NCBI GenBank assembly: GCA_021018995.1
Contig: CM037588.1
Coordinates: forward strand, 96,632,765 to 96,696,764
Length of the DNA: 64,000 nucleotides
DNA from: Chloranthus sessilifolius
Lineage: Eukaryota > Streptophyta > Magnoliopsida > Chloranthales > Chloranthaceae
Direction: 5' to 3'
The notes under the pieces were generated by a model. The model was not told where the DNA came from. It ran no database searches and worked only from the letters and a program-made list of their open reading frames with translations. Numbering within the stretch: position 1 is the stretch's first letter; each line of letters begins with the position of its first letter. The translations under genes were made by a program, and so were the position numbers. This document shows, one piece after another, positions 1 through 10,935 of the stretch.

Positions 1-149
1 CGCTTCAATCACGCGCAGGGATTACTACGCATAATCCAATTGCACGCACATATACATGCGCGTAAATGACCCCTCAAGTCTGAGATCGTATGCCTAAAAA
101 ATAGGCTCGCAATACCTAATTTTGGATGAAATCTATACCCTTACACCTT

Positions 150-925
150 TGTATCCCACCTTGGTCAAGACCCTTTTGTCCCATCGCGGCCAAGATTCTT
201 TTATCACGTCGTGGTCACACCCTTTTGTCCCATCGCGTGGCCTCACAGGCTGTCTCAACAAAAAAAAGACATACTCACCCATCCTATAGCGTTAATCATC
301 CCTTAGTCCTGTCGCGGCAAGACATATACTCCTTACTGCAATGCCCTCATGACCCCACCAAAGAAGGAAGACCCCACTGTGATAGCGTGCACACATGTAA
401 TACCACCTTAGTACCCAGTCCCATCAGAATAAATTAACCATACTTTCATGACCCATCGTGAAAAGTCGAAAACAAACCGCCCAAAGATGAAGTCAATCAC
501 AACGCAGCCACGACATGATTTCTTTTGAAACCCAAGATCCACCAAAGAAAGACAACAATGTTCCATCGCGCAAATAACATCTTACCAATGTCCCATCTCT
601 AACTATGTCCAGTCGATGTCTCATCGCAAACCTCACTACCTAAAAACAAAAGAAGGCTTAGACAACACATGCCATGCCGTATGACGAAGAGAGGGAAAAC
701 TCAGTCATGTCCCATCACTAAGGCAATGGACTTTCTCTCTCCTTTTCTCAAATTAATCCCCAAGTCCCATCGCGACATCATTTATCCTAAGACATTGTAT
801 CACAACCGCCAAGTCCTGCCACAACAGACCTGAAGAGGAGAAATCTCCAAAGTCCTGTCGTGACATCACATCCGGAGCACTGCATCATAATAATAGCCAC
901 AAAGTCTCATCGCAACATGACAACA
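150..925. repeat. Dispersed degenerate array of a GTCCCATCGCGAC-type word
   Basis: A word close to GTCCCATCGCG or GTCCTGTCGCG recurs about a dozen times at irregular spacing (for example near 175, 225, 308, 562, 770, 812, 852 and 905). The copies share a TCGCG core and differ mostly by C/T and G/A changes. No open frame explains them. They look like the iterated CpG words seen in the other LTRs of this window. Confidence 0.55.
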
Positions 926-1504
926 CCACCATGAACCATACAAGTTGCGTGCAACACAGGTAAGTATCACCATAGGTAAGTACTACCCACTTTTTTTCTT
1001 AATTACGCGATATTGCCAATCAATATAGTTAACTATGATTCAATCAAATGTTTTCAAAACTCATCTCTCTCGACTCGCGAGTCACTGTAGTCCTCCCCTA
1101 AGAGACAATCATCAGTATTCGTCGAGAAGGTTAGATGTAGTATCCAACATACCAAGTGTCGTCTTAACAACCACAATAACGGTCGGGTCCACAAATCCCA
1201 TACCGGTGGATCTGCTCAGCGACGTCTCGGAAGCCATGTTTTCTGCCATTTTACCACCGAATTGATCTTAAGTTAAAACCCCTAAAATTTTAAAATCTCA
1301 AAACCTCTTTATTTCAAAAAAAAACTTTATTTCACAAAGAAAAATCTCTTACTTCAAAAGAAAACAAAAAACTAATAAAAATAAACTACCAAAAAGAGAA
1401 ACAAAAAATAATAATAAAGCAACAAAATGAATAGACCCCGACTCACCTTTTTCTAAATACCAAAAAATGAAAATACCAAGAAACCAAAAAAAAAAACTGA
1501 TTAA

Positions 1505-1870
1505 GCGCCCTATCACTCGCGCACATAAATTACACTTGAACCCGACCTTTAACTCCTAAGACTACCTAAACTTGTAATCAAGCGCATGCACCACTGCGTA
1601 GAATTGGATCAAGCGCATACTCCACTGCACAGAATCATTGGTTTAAACACATTAGGACTTAGAATGCCCAACCTAGACTACCCAATCTACAGGCCAACCT
1701 CTAAACTTGAAATCAAGCGCATATCCCACTACGCGGAATTGGATCGAGCGCATATGCCACTACACAGGATCATTAATTAGGACACATTAAAAGTAAACTT
1801 CCAAATTTACCGACCTCCGATTTCCAAATGAATCAAGCACACACGCCACTGCGCAGAATTCAATTGAGCA
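1505..1870. repeat. Array of CAAGCGCAT...CCACTGCGCAGAAT repeats
   Basis: About five copies of a unit built from a GATCAAGCGCAT half and a CCACTGCGCAGAAT half (near 1578, 1608, 1713, 1742 and 1832). Copies come in close pairs separated by longer unique sequence. The two halves contain GCGC cores. This is non-coding LTR-like DNA; function unknown. Confidence 0.55.
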
Positions 1871-2343
1871 TACCTCATAAAAAATAAAAAATAAAAAATT
1901 TTAAAAACACCTCAATTACTAGCCAAATCAACCATTCCCCTGGGAAGCCAAACATTGAGTATATTCAATCTAAGCACTAACAAATGCTTATTAAAAAAGG
2001 AATGCCTGACGCATATTAGTGTGAGCAATGACGCGCCCCGTCTAACATGACTAACAAAAGCCTTCGATATTATATGATATTTATCTCTTCTTTTATTATC
2101 AGTCCCTGGACCTTATTTTAGACATTTGATTGACGCCCCGATACCTCGATTGCGTAAAATCCTTCTTTTAGCTCACACCATGCAACGGGATACGCCATGC
2201 ACCCATAAACCAAAAATGTGCCCTTCGACAGCTACCATTTGCCCTTCAAATGCTCAATTTTAGCTTATGCTGATAGATAAGAGAGACAAGCATGTCATGT
2301 CAGCATCCCCAATTCACATTTGTGAATTTCTGAGAGAAACGAG

Positions 2344-2428
2344 AAGACACCTCGAATGAGTGGTGTCTACTTCTTCGACGCATTCTTACTTCGCAAGAGT
2401 GCGCCGAAGAAGGGCATCTAAAGACACC
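2344..2428 (+). promoter_or_regulatory. Strong hairpin flanked by mutually exclusive short stems
   Basis: An 18-base arm (2370-2387) can pair with 2395-2412 across a 7-base loop, with two imperfect positions. Just outside, AGACACC (2345-2351) can pair with GGTGTCT (2362-2368), and the same GGTGTCT can instead pair with a second AGACACC (2422-2428). The two outer pairings compete. Seen in sequence; any RNA role is inference. Confidence 0.5.
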
Positions 2429-2499
2429 CCCATTTTACCTTCTCAGGATATATTTTTTGTTAGATCAACCTTTGACCCTTTTTAACCCTGATATGGGAA

Positions 2500-2644
2500 C
2501 CATGCACTGAAACAATAGTACATGGCTGAACACAGGCTGAAACAATAGCTCTGTGGCTCAGATCCCGACATGGGGAGACTATATACTGAAACAATAGTAT
2601 ATAGTAAGAATGCAGACTGAAACAATAGTCTTGTATTTCATTCT
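2500..2644 (+). repeat. Four tandem hairpins with an invariant GAAACAAT loop
   Basis: The octamer GAAACAAT, bounded by CT and AG, occurs at 2509, 2539, 2588 and 2619. Each copy is flanked by arms that pair with one another, but the arm sequences differ between copies: 2500-2508 with 2517-2525 (one mismatch), 2531-2538 with 2547-2555 (one bulge), 2578-2587 with 2596-2605 (perfect 10 bp) and 2614-2618 with 2627-2631 plus an outer AGAATG/CATTCT pairing. Constant loop with changing but complementary stems is the pattern expected of structured RNA. Confidence 0.65.
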
Positions 2645-2684
2645 AGAGACCAGACCCGGAAAACCCTTAATTAAGGGCTTGAAA

Positions 2685-3060
2685 CCCCGCGCATAAGTCG
2701 ATTGCACGCCACACCATAAACGCGCAATCAGTCCCCATTTCAGACCAAACTTCCTTTCTCAAACCTATCCGAGACTCGATCACGCACCTGAAATCAAACG
2801 TGCGATCGGATTGAGCGCCACAAAACCATTCGCAATTGGCCTACGCCCGACCTAGTCTCACTACCCTTAACCCTTAAGTTTCCTTGAATAAGCACTTTTG
2901 AAGAACGCTTAATCAGATTGCGCACCTCCCATCATGCGTGCAATTAGCCCTAATTTTGTTAGGACTGGAAAACTCGCTGAGAAAGTCATCTTGTAGCTCA
3001 CTGAGTCGGTGACCGACTCAAAGCGATTAACCGCCAGGAAACTAACGCATAATTCAATTA
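2685..3060. repeat. Array of GC-core words (ATTGCGCAC / GCGTGCAAT) upstream of the TATA box
   Basis: Words such as CGATTGCACGCC, ACGCGCAATCAG, GATCACGCACC, ACGTGCGATCGG, AGATTGCGCACC and GCGTGCAATTAG recur in both orientations, about eight in 370 bp. A related cluster lies at 5-55. They sit just 5' of the TATA box, as do the word arrays of the other LTRs here. Confidence 0.5.
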
Positions 3061-3096
3061 AATGCCCGAAACATGGCACGTAATTGAAGAAAAACC

Positions 3097-3104
3097 TATA
3101 AAAG
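3097..3104 (+). promoter_or_regulatory. TATA box of the LTR-like region
   Basis: TATAAAAG preceded by CC, the best TATA match in the region, directly downstream of the GC-core word array. It would start transcription near 3130. Inferred from motif and position. Confidence 0.5.
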
Positions 3105-4796
3105 AAATTTTTCTTAATTCACCAGGGGAGACTGGCAACTTTTCGAGAGAGAACATATTTTTTTGGGATTCTGAAACCAGAGAACTCCGAGGACAAACCC
3201 ATAGAGCAACCTAGTCATGATTTCGAGATTCAAGCTTCGAATCTTTGAGATTTCTCTCCGCAGCCCTGACTTTTAGGTAAGGATTTAATCTTTTAATTCA
3301 TAACCATAGCTTCTAATCTCTAGATCTAGGAATTCAATTATTTTCAAACCATAGCACCCTTTTATGACCGAAATTCTATATATCTGGTTCTAGTTCTCTA
3401 TTTCTAGAACTAGTCCTTAATCTATCGGTCTGATATACCAGTTCTAGACTTTAACTCAGTTCTAAAATCTCGATCTACTGTCCTATAATTCATTTCAGGT
3501 TCTAATCCTTTGATTCAGAACCAGTCCTTAATCATACGGCCTGATTTCCTTATTTCGGACCCAAATTCAGTCCTCAAAATTTAAATCATAGCTTTAATTC
3601 CCTATTTTTAATACTTTCAAAAATTCTAAATGTTAATTCCAGTCTTATAATTCTAGTTTATAATTTAATTCATAATTATTATTCTGAAATCAACTCTGAA
3701 AACCCCAAAATACTATGTTCCGTCCAAAAATCAATTTATCTTTAATTTCAACCACCCGATTTGCCCAAGGGAGCTTACGGAGGGTACTCGGGAATCCTCC
3801 TTAGCATAGCAAGCCCAAACCCCTTTTTTTTAGGAATTTTAGAATTAAGTAATTGCTGTAGTTTTATACTTTTAGCATGAGTAATTAGTAAGTAATTTTA
3901 TTTCAGCATGCATAATTAATTAAGTGTCTTAGATCTTAGTATGACTGATTCACCCCTTTAAATCTGAATTTAATTGATGAATTCCTTGTTTCAATTATAA
4001 TTTAATGAAATTAATTTCGTTGCTTCAATTAGATTTTTCATTGCTTTAATTAGATATTTTTATAAAATTAGATTATTTATTTTAATCAGATTCAGTAAAA
4101 ATTAGTTTATTCATCTTAATCAGATTTTATTAGCATTAATTCCTTTGCTTAAATTAGAGTTTTGGTAAAATTAGTCTATTTATTTTAATTAGAATTCTAA
4201 TAGGACTGTTATAATTACTACAATTAGAATTTCAATAGAATTATTATACCTTTCTCAATCAGAATTCTAGTAGTATATACATTCACTCCTTATACCAATA
4301 GGAGACTGAAACTAATTGGACTTCTAGTAGTATTGAGAAACTAATATTAATTAAACTTCTAATAGAACTGGGAAATCAACATTAATTGGAGTCATAACCG
4401 GATTGGAATAAACTTATACAACTAAATTCATGACAGAATCAGGGAAGTCTAAACTGACCAAAATCATAACTATAAAAGGGGATAAAAAGGAAATTAAACT
4501 ATCTAATCCAAAGAAATAGAACGCTGCTGACGTTCGCAGGCGGATGATTTAGTATAAAAGCAACCCACGGCCGCTCTTAAGCATGATCATTGATGTGTTG
4601 CAGCGTCGATAAACATCTGCAGCTGGTGATCGCAATAAACTAGGAATCTTCCTGGAAAACCTCTGTTATTATTTATATTTTTTTTACTTTAATTATTCGA
4701 AACGCCGCATCGCTAGAGTCCATCAGGATAAAATTGGAAGCCACTAATTCAACGGGAACCAAGAGGAACCCAGAAAAAGTGCGCACCAACACTCCC
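3105..4796. other. AT-rich non-coding stretch with imperfect TTAATTAGA-type repeats
   Basis: No gene is visible. From about 4015 to 4400 the words TTAATTAGA, TTAATCAGATT and AATTAGAATT recur at 30 to 60 bp spacing, giving a degenerate AT-rich repeat. The rest, including 3300-3700 with its many GTTCTA-type words, shows nothing assignable. If the TATA box at 3097 is real, this is the transcribed part of an LTR plus possible leader. Confidence 0.4.
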
Positions 4797-5430
4797 ATCC
4801 AGGACTGTCAAACAAATTATATCCTTTTTAGGACATGCTGGATTCTACAGGAGGTTCATTAAGGACTTCAACAAAATTGCAAAGCCTTTATGCCACCTGC
4901 ACTGCCAGGATGTGCCTTTTGAATTTTCTGTTGAGTGCCTTGAGGCCTTTGAGGTCTTAAAAAAGTGCCTCACCTCTACTCCTATAATCCAAGCTCCAGA
5001 TTACTCACTCCCCTCTGAGCTGATGTTTGATGCATCAGATCTTGCTATAGGTGTTGTCCTAAGACAGAGGAAGAACAAGCTACCCACAGTAATTTTCTAT
5101 GTCAGCAAACCATTAGCAGAGGCTCAGCTCAACTATACCACAATTGAGAAGGAGCTGCTAGCTATTTTTTTTACTGTAGACAAGTTTAGACCCTACTTGC
5201 TTGGGTTTAAAATTTTTGTGTTTACTGATCACTCAGCCCTTAAATACTTATTGGCCAAAAAGGATGCTATACCTAGGTTGATCAGATGGATCCTCCTACT
5301 GCAGGAGTTTAATCTTGAGATCAAGGACAAGAAGGGAGTGGAGAATGTGGTGGCTGACCATCTTTCTAAAATTTTGTTAGATGAATGTGCAACTGCACCA
5401 GTTAATGATTTCTTCCCGGATGAGCAACTA
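4797..5430 (+). pseudogene. Element A pol: end of RT and RNase H region
   Basis: The region opens in the conserved RT tail ([16 protein letters not shown]), which is the primer-grip/thumb side of plant Ty3/gypsy RT. It continues into the RNase H domain, with its DASD, ALKYLL and VADHLS signatures. In the living family this enzyme copies element RNA into DNA and degrades the RNA strand. It is closely similar to the matching part of element C and less so to D. Fossil coding sequence; the upstream half of RT is missing because the element is truncated. Confidence 0.85.
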
Positions 5431-6745
5431 TTTACTATTCAATCCATTGTGCCATGGTTTGCCAACATGTTTAATTACTTGGTTGTTGGTAGGATCCCTT
5501 CCCATTGGACCAGAATGGATAAATACTTATTCTTTTCACAAGTCAAGTTCTTTTTCTGGGAGGATCCTTGCCTATTCAAGTACTGTGCAGACCAAATCAT
5601 AAGAAAATATATCCCTAATAGTTACATCCCCAGTATTCTGAGCATGTGCCATAAAAATGCATGTGGGGGTCACTTCAATAGGAGAAAAATAGTAGCTAAA
5701 GTATTGCAGTGTGGCTTCTATTGGCCTTCCTTATTTAAGGATGCATATGCCCACTGCAAGGCCTGTGCCAGATGTCAGAAAATGGGTGGCCTGTCAAGAA
5801 AAAATTCAATTCCATTGCAGCCCATTCTTGTTGTAGAATTATTTGATATCTGGGGAATTTATTTTATGGGCCCCTTTCCTCACTCAAATGGTTACAATTT
5901 TATCCTTGTGGCAGTGGACTATGTGTCCAAGTGGGTTGAAGACATTGCCACAAGGACTAATGACCACAAGGTTGTCATGAAATTCATCAAAGAAAATATC
6001 TTCTCAAGATTTGGCACCCTTAGAGTCATCATCAGTGATGGGGGCAGCCACTTCTGTAACAGAAATTTTGAGAGCTTGCTCAAGAAATATTTTGTTACCC
6101 ATAGGATTGCAACTCCCTACCACCCTCAGACTAGTGGGCAAGTTGATATTTTAAATAGGGAGATTAAGCATATCCTAGAGATGACATTTAGGACAGATCA
6201 GAAAGATTGGACCATGAAGCTGAATGATGAACTGTGGGCTTATAGGACTGCCTATAAGACCCCAATTGGCATGTCCCCTTTTAGACTAGTTTATGGCAAG
6301 GCTTGTCACCTATCAGAAGAGTTGGAACATAGAGCCTATCGGCCTATTAAAACTTTTAATTTTGATCTAACACCTGTTGTTATGTATAGGAAGCTGTAGC
6401 TGTCAAAGCTTGAGTTGAGATTGGATGCATATGCCAACTCAAGGATTTACAAAGAAAAATATAAAGCTTTCTTTGACAAGGGACTGATGAGGAAAGATTT
6501 CAAGGATGATGCCAAGGTTTGGTTATTTAACTCCAAGTTAAAAAATTTCCAGGGAAGCTAAAATCCAGGTGGGATGGACCTTATACTGTCATCCGTCCTC
6601 CCCATTTGGTGTTGTGGAGATCATGGATCCCATTTCTAGGAAGAGCATGAAAGTGAATGGTCAAAGGCTGAAGATTTGTGTTGAAAACTCTGTGGATCCT
6701 CTTCAGACCATCCACCTTCATGAACCTCCCACTGCTAAGTGATCC
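5431..6745 (+). pseudogene. Element A pol: integrase region
   Basis: Contains an N-terminal HHCC-type zinc region ([10 protein letters not shown], then CKACARCQ), followed by the rve catalytic core with [16 protein letters not shown], the [10 protein letters not shown] segment and YHPQTSGQV. The typical Athila/Tat tail follows, with [27 protein letters not shown]. The C-terminal part reaches the WDGPY and VNGQRLK signatures near 6560-6670. Integrases of this type insert the cDNA into chromosomes. Broken in its last part. Confidence 0.85.
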
Positions 6746-7863
6746 ACAGATCTATAAATTGTGTACCATAGTTGCTTGAATTTGTGGGTTTTCTTTAACA
6801 AATCTGTCATGTACTATTTTTGTTTATTTTTAATGTGCTATGTTTAGAAATCTGTCATGTATTGTGTTAGTGTCATGTCTTTGTTTCTTTTACAAATCTG
6901 TCATGTACTATTTTGGTGTTTAGAAAATCTGAATCCAATCTTATGAGTATGCTGCAGAGTGTGGTTTGTGCATGTACCTGCTGTGATTTAAAGGTATTTG
7001 AATTCTAGGATTTTTACTCTGTGCATATGTTTGCAATGGGCATGAAGTTATTAGAGGTTAAATAGATGAGTTGTGAATAAATTTAGTGTTGATGCATAAG
7101 GGCAGGGTGCATGATAGTTCAGATGCACATGCTAGTGGGCAGGCACAGAGAAGGATTGAATTTAGCTCTGTCACAAAGTTCAGTGGCCTGCATTTCACCC
7201 TCGCGAGCAGTTTTGGGCTTTCTCGTGTGGCTAACTGAGCCCCGCGAGCCATAAATCAAGAAAAAATAGTGTGCTCACGAGGCTCTGATATGAAAGTTGC
7301 ATCTCTGCGAGAGCCTCGCGAGCAAAACACCTGAAGGGTGACTAAAACAGAACCTCACGAGGCCCCCTGGTTCTCTATAAACATACTTGTCGCAAGATTA
7401 AACTTCAGCGTGCAAGATTTACTCTGCTCTATGACTACTTGGCGAGACCCGCGTGAGGCACGGGTTTCACCCATTTATACCCCACGATTTTTTTCATTTT
7501 TCATTGTCCTATCTCTATGCCCTAACTTCCAAAGCACCTCCGAACTCTCCTTTCCCATCTTTCCCTTTATTGCCCATTCTACTCAAGCACATGCCCCCCT
7601 GCTCCTACCACTTTGCTCCACATCAGCTTCTGATCAATTTTCACTTGGTGTGGTAGGATTTGATTCACTGTGCAGCGTTTCAACTGAAACCCTAGCTTTA
7701 TAAGGGTAAGTGCTCTATCTCCCCCTAGCTGTGATCTTTTTTTTGGTAGTTCCTTTAATTTGATTGTTGTTTTTGGAGGAGTCTGTGTGGGGTAACCTTA
7801 GTGGACTGGGAACTACCTTAGATTTATATTTCCAGACCTAATTTTTTAGGAATCTATGTAATC
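6746..7863 (+). promoter_or_regulatory. Element A pol-env interval with CTCGCGAG word array
   Basis: This interval between pol and the env-like gene has no recognisable gene. From about 7185 to 7355 it carries CTCGCGAG, CCGCGAGCC, CTCACGAGGC and GCCTCGCGAGC words, the same vocabulary as the U3 of this element's own LTR (13255-13555) and of element C. TATA-like words follow at 7374 (CTATAAAC) and 7476. TGTCATGTACTAT-type repeats occur near 6805, 6855 and 6900. In Athila elements the env-like gene is thought to be expressed from a separate (spliced) RNA. The array suggests a local promoter, which is inference. Confidence 0.5.
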
Positions 7864-10800
7864 ATGGCTAAGAGCTCCAAATTCATTGATAGTCTAGCAG
7901 CTTTGGTGAACCCTCAACCAACTAGTAGTCCCGTGGCCACAAGAAAGTCTGTGAGGATTATAGAGACAGCTACTATGGAGGCCACTGAACCTGTTGCTAC
8001 CTCTAATGCCCCTATTTCCAAGAAGAAAACACCACCTAAGAAGAGGGCCAAAGACCACCCCCCTGTTTCCAAAAGCCCTAAGAAATCTAAGAAATCTAAG
8101 AAAAAGCAGAAGAAGGGCAAGGAGGTTGATGAGGAGCCCAACCCACTGACAACTCCTTCTGAGTTTGTGGATGTCATCAAACTAGAGGCTGAGACTACCT
8201 TTGATAAGTCATTCTTTAAGGAAGAACCATTAGCTACTGCATCCATTGAATTCCTCACAAAGGCCTCCCTATTACCCCTGCTTAGGCCCCCTTTGCAGTT
8301 AGTTTTTCCTAGGCTGGTGCAGCTGTTCTATCAGAACATTAGGTTCAAGACAGGTGATGATGGAAACCCTGCTCTACTGGTATTGATTGATAACTTTAAA
8401 ATGTTATTCAACTCAGTTGGGATAGCAGAGATCCTAGGTATACCAGCCACCTACAACATTGAGTGTGGCTTGAGCACCACTGACTATAATAATTCCAGAG
8501 ATTACAAAGGAAATTACTGGAGGGATTACTGCATCTGGGGTATCCATCAGAAAAAAAGACTTGGAACCAAGCCTCCTTTTTATGGATGGAGTGTTGAGGA
8601 AGAATGTATACTACTCTGGGCACCAGTAAGAGAGAAGGGCTCCCATAGCTGATGCCCTCTATTCCTTCTCCTTGGGCCATTACATTGATACTACCCAGCT
8701 CATATTTGAGGGAATGCAAGACATCCATGAGAAGGTGAAGAAGAACCAGAAGCCCCATACCCTGCCTTATTGCAGACTTATAACTGCTATGCTGAAGCTA
8801 GGGGGCTACAATTTCCAAATGAATGAGGAGACATTGAACTTGCCCCTTAGTAAATGTGGGAAGAAGCAATGGGAGATTAGCCATACACTGATAGAGAAGA
8901 GGAAGAAAGAGCAGCTGGCTTAAGAAGTCCCCACCATCCAAGAAGTAGTTGCTGCTATCCCAGCCTCTACAGCAGTCACCCCTGCTATCTCTGCTACTGC
9001 CACCACTGCTAATATCTCTGCTGCAGCCACACCTATTTAGCCAGCCATCCCTACCTTACTCATTACCTCACCTACACCTACCATACCCTTGCCCACACCT
9101 CCCTTCCTTATCCCACAGCCCACTATCCCTGTTGTGTCCATCCCTATACCTATACCCAAACTTGTGTCCATACCTGCCCTCACACCAGAAGCCCCTACTC
9201 AACCATTACCCATTTACCCTGCCCATCCAAGCCCACCTGTCAAAGTAACCTACACCAAAATGAGAGCCACCAAAGCTCCCACTGAGCCCCAACCCACCTA
9301 TATCTCCCAGCCTATTCCTATCCCTGAAATAGTATCCATACCAAACCCCATACCCACTAATCTACACCCATCCTCTCCAGCACCACCCTCTCCATTCCAC
9401 TATGATGAGAGTGAGCCTCAGCTCCCTAACATCCCCCACATTCCCATGATTGATTTCTTACAAACGTTTGCTACATCTGCACTCATTGACCAACCAACTA
9501 CCTCTACACCCATAGAACCCTCCACCTTTGAACAATTTGACCATCCCCATGACCACCACCCATACACCACTGAGGAGTACTCTACTATGATGGACTCCAT
9601 TTTGGGGGACATCAAGTGTGAGTTTACTCCTTTACCTGATTCACCATAGTCCACCCAATTCATCCAAATCCCTACTTCACCTCAACCCTCTATCGTCCAC
9701 CATGCACCTACCTCCCCTTTTCAACTTGTTTCCATATCCCAGCCATCTACCTCAGCCACACCTGACCCCCTACCCCAAATCCTTAGCTTCCTTTCCCTCC
9801 AAACCCAAATGATGGCCAATACCCTAAGCCAAACAACTATTGAGTCTAGCCTTCAAGCCATTCATTAACCCTCTAAAACCAGGCCACCATTCAAACCAGC
9901 TTAGAAGCCATTCAGTTCACCTTATTAACATTAATCCCACCTTCACAATAGCCATTTATCCCTCCACCCACCCATATACCTACTCCACCCCCATCTCCCC
10001 AACCCTTAACCTTAGCAGTAACTTCAGTTGCTGCTACTCAAATAAAACCAAATCATAAAGCCCCTCCATCTACATTCTTTGTTGCAGCCACCCAAACTGT
10101 GCCTGAGCTGGTATTGCTGCCTCCTAGTTCACCTACCCAGGCCTCTTCATTCACCCAAACTGAACCTGAGGTAGTGGACCTTACCCTTGCATAGGTTCCA
10201 TTAACCTCTTCATTCGCCCAAACTCATCCTGAGGTAGTGGAAATCCCCCAACCAGTACCCTCTACCTCCACCCTACCCATTCCATCACCTGTACCCATTC
10301 CCTACCCCAGCCTGGAGGACCCAACTGAGAGGATAATGGTTCCTGCTTCCTCATTGTCCACCCCACCATTTGCTACTCTTAAGAGCGCCATGGATGAGAA
10401 CCCTTACATTAGGAGGGATGTGATCAAGGGGATGGCAGATATCAAATCAATCAAGCAGCCCTTCCTCCATCAAATCAAGATGCTGAAATTAACTCACAAG
10501 ATGGAGAGGAAGAATATGAAGCATGGTTGGAGGCAAACCTTGCAACTATACCAACAGGAGAAGTATAGTGCAGATGGCCTAGAAGAAGTTGTGAAGAACA
10601 TGCAGTTGGCCCTTAGATTGGTTGAAGAGACAGCTAATGATTATGCCAGGACTGCTGCAGCACTACAACAGACCATATCTTCTATGGCCTGCAGAGACTT
10701 AGTAGCTGCAGTTGCCTCTCTCTACACTGCCGCAGCTCCTCCCCCTACAACTGCTCCTCAACCCAGATAATCAGCACTTGAAGTTAAAATCAAAAAACCT

Positions 10801-10935
10801 TCCTCAAAGCCTGCACCCACTCCCAAGAAAAGAAGCAGCACCAAACACAGGAAGACCACTGCTAAAAGATCAAGATCCACAGTTGTTGCTCTTAAGAAGG
10901 AAAAAGGGAAAGTTGTTCAAGACCACATAGATGTA
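7864..10935 (+). pseudogene. Element A env-like (third gene) region
   Basis: Begins at the ATG of MAKSSKFIDSLAALVNP. A lysine-rich basic stretch follows (residues about 55-90), then the conserved domain common to env-like genes of Athila elements, often annotated as a putative plant transposon protein (LTKASLLPLLRPPLQLVFPRLVQLFYQNI). Next comes a very long Pro/Thr/Ser-rich region (about 8950-10330), and then a helical, charged tail with MDENPYIRRDVIKGMADI near 10390. The same order is found in element D. The function of this protein is unknown; an envelope role is only proposed by position. Broken, several breaks. Confidence 0.8.

Larger units (their letters stand above)
1..4796 (+). mobile_element. 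LTR-like non-coding region, probably a long Ty3/gypsy (Tat/Ogre-like) LTR fragment
   Basis: No coding region is recognisable. The stretch resembles a long plant LTR: arrays of short CpG-containing repeats (150-925, 1505-1870, 2685-3060), then a TATA box at 3097, then an AU-rich tail. It stops abruptly at the start of the truncated Athila element A near 4797, without an obvious PBS, so one boundary is a deletion or insertion junction and the other lies outside the window. The Tat/Ogre assignment is inference from length and layout only; another Ty3/gypsy family is possible. Confidence 0.4.

Noticed and set aside
126-437. Open frame of about 100 codons at the window start
   Set aside because: It overlaps the GTCCCATCGCG word array. 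Its peptide is repetitive because of those words and resembles no known family.
2500-2644. CRISPR-like array
   Set aside because: The repeated part is only about 12 bases, spacing is irregular and flanks pair with one another. There are no cas genes and the DNA is plant nuclear.
8950-10330. Host extensin or proline-rich cell wall protein gene
   Set aside because: The proline-rich part is continuous with an Athila env-like domain, follows integrase and has the same order in element D. There is no signal peptide and no SPPPP pattern.
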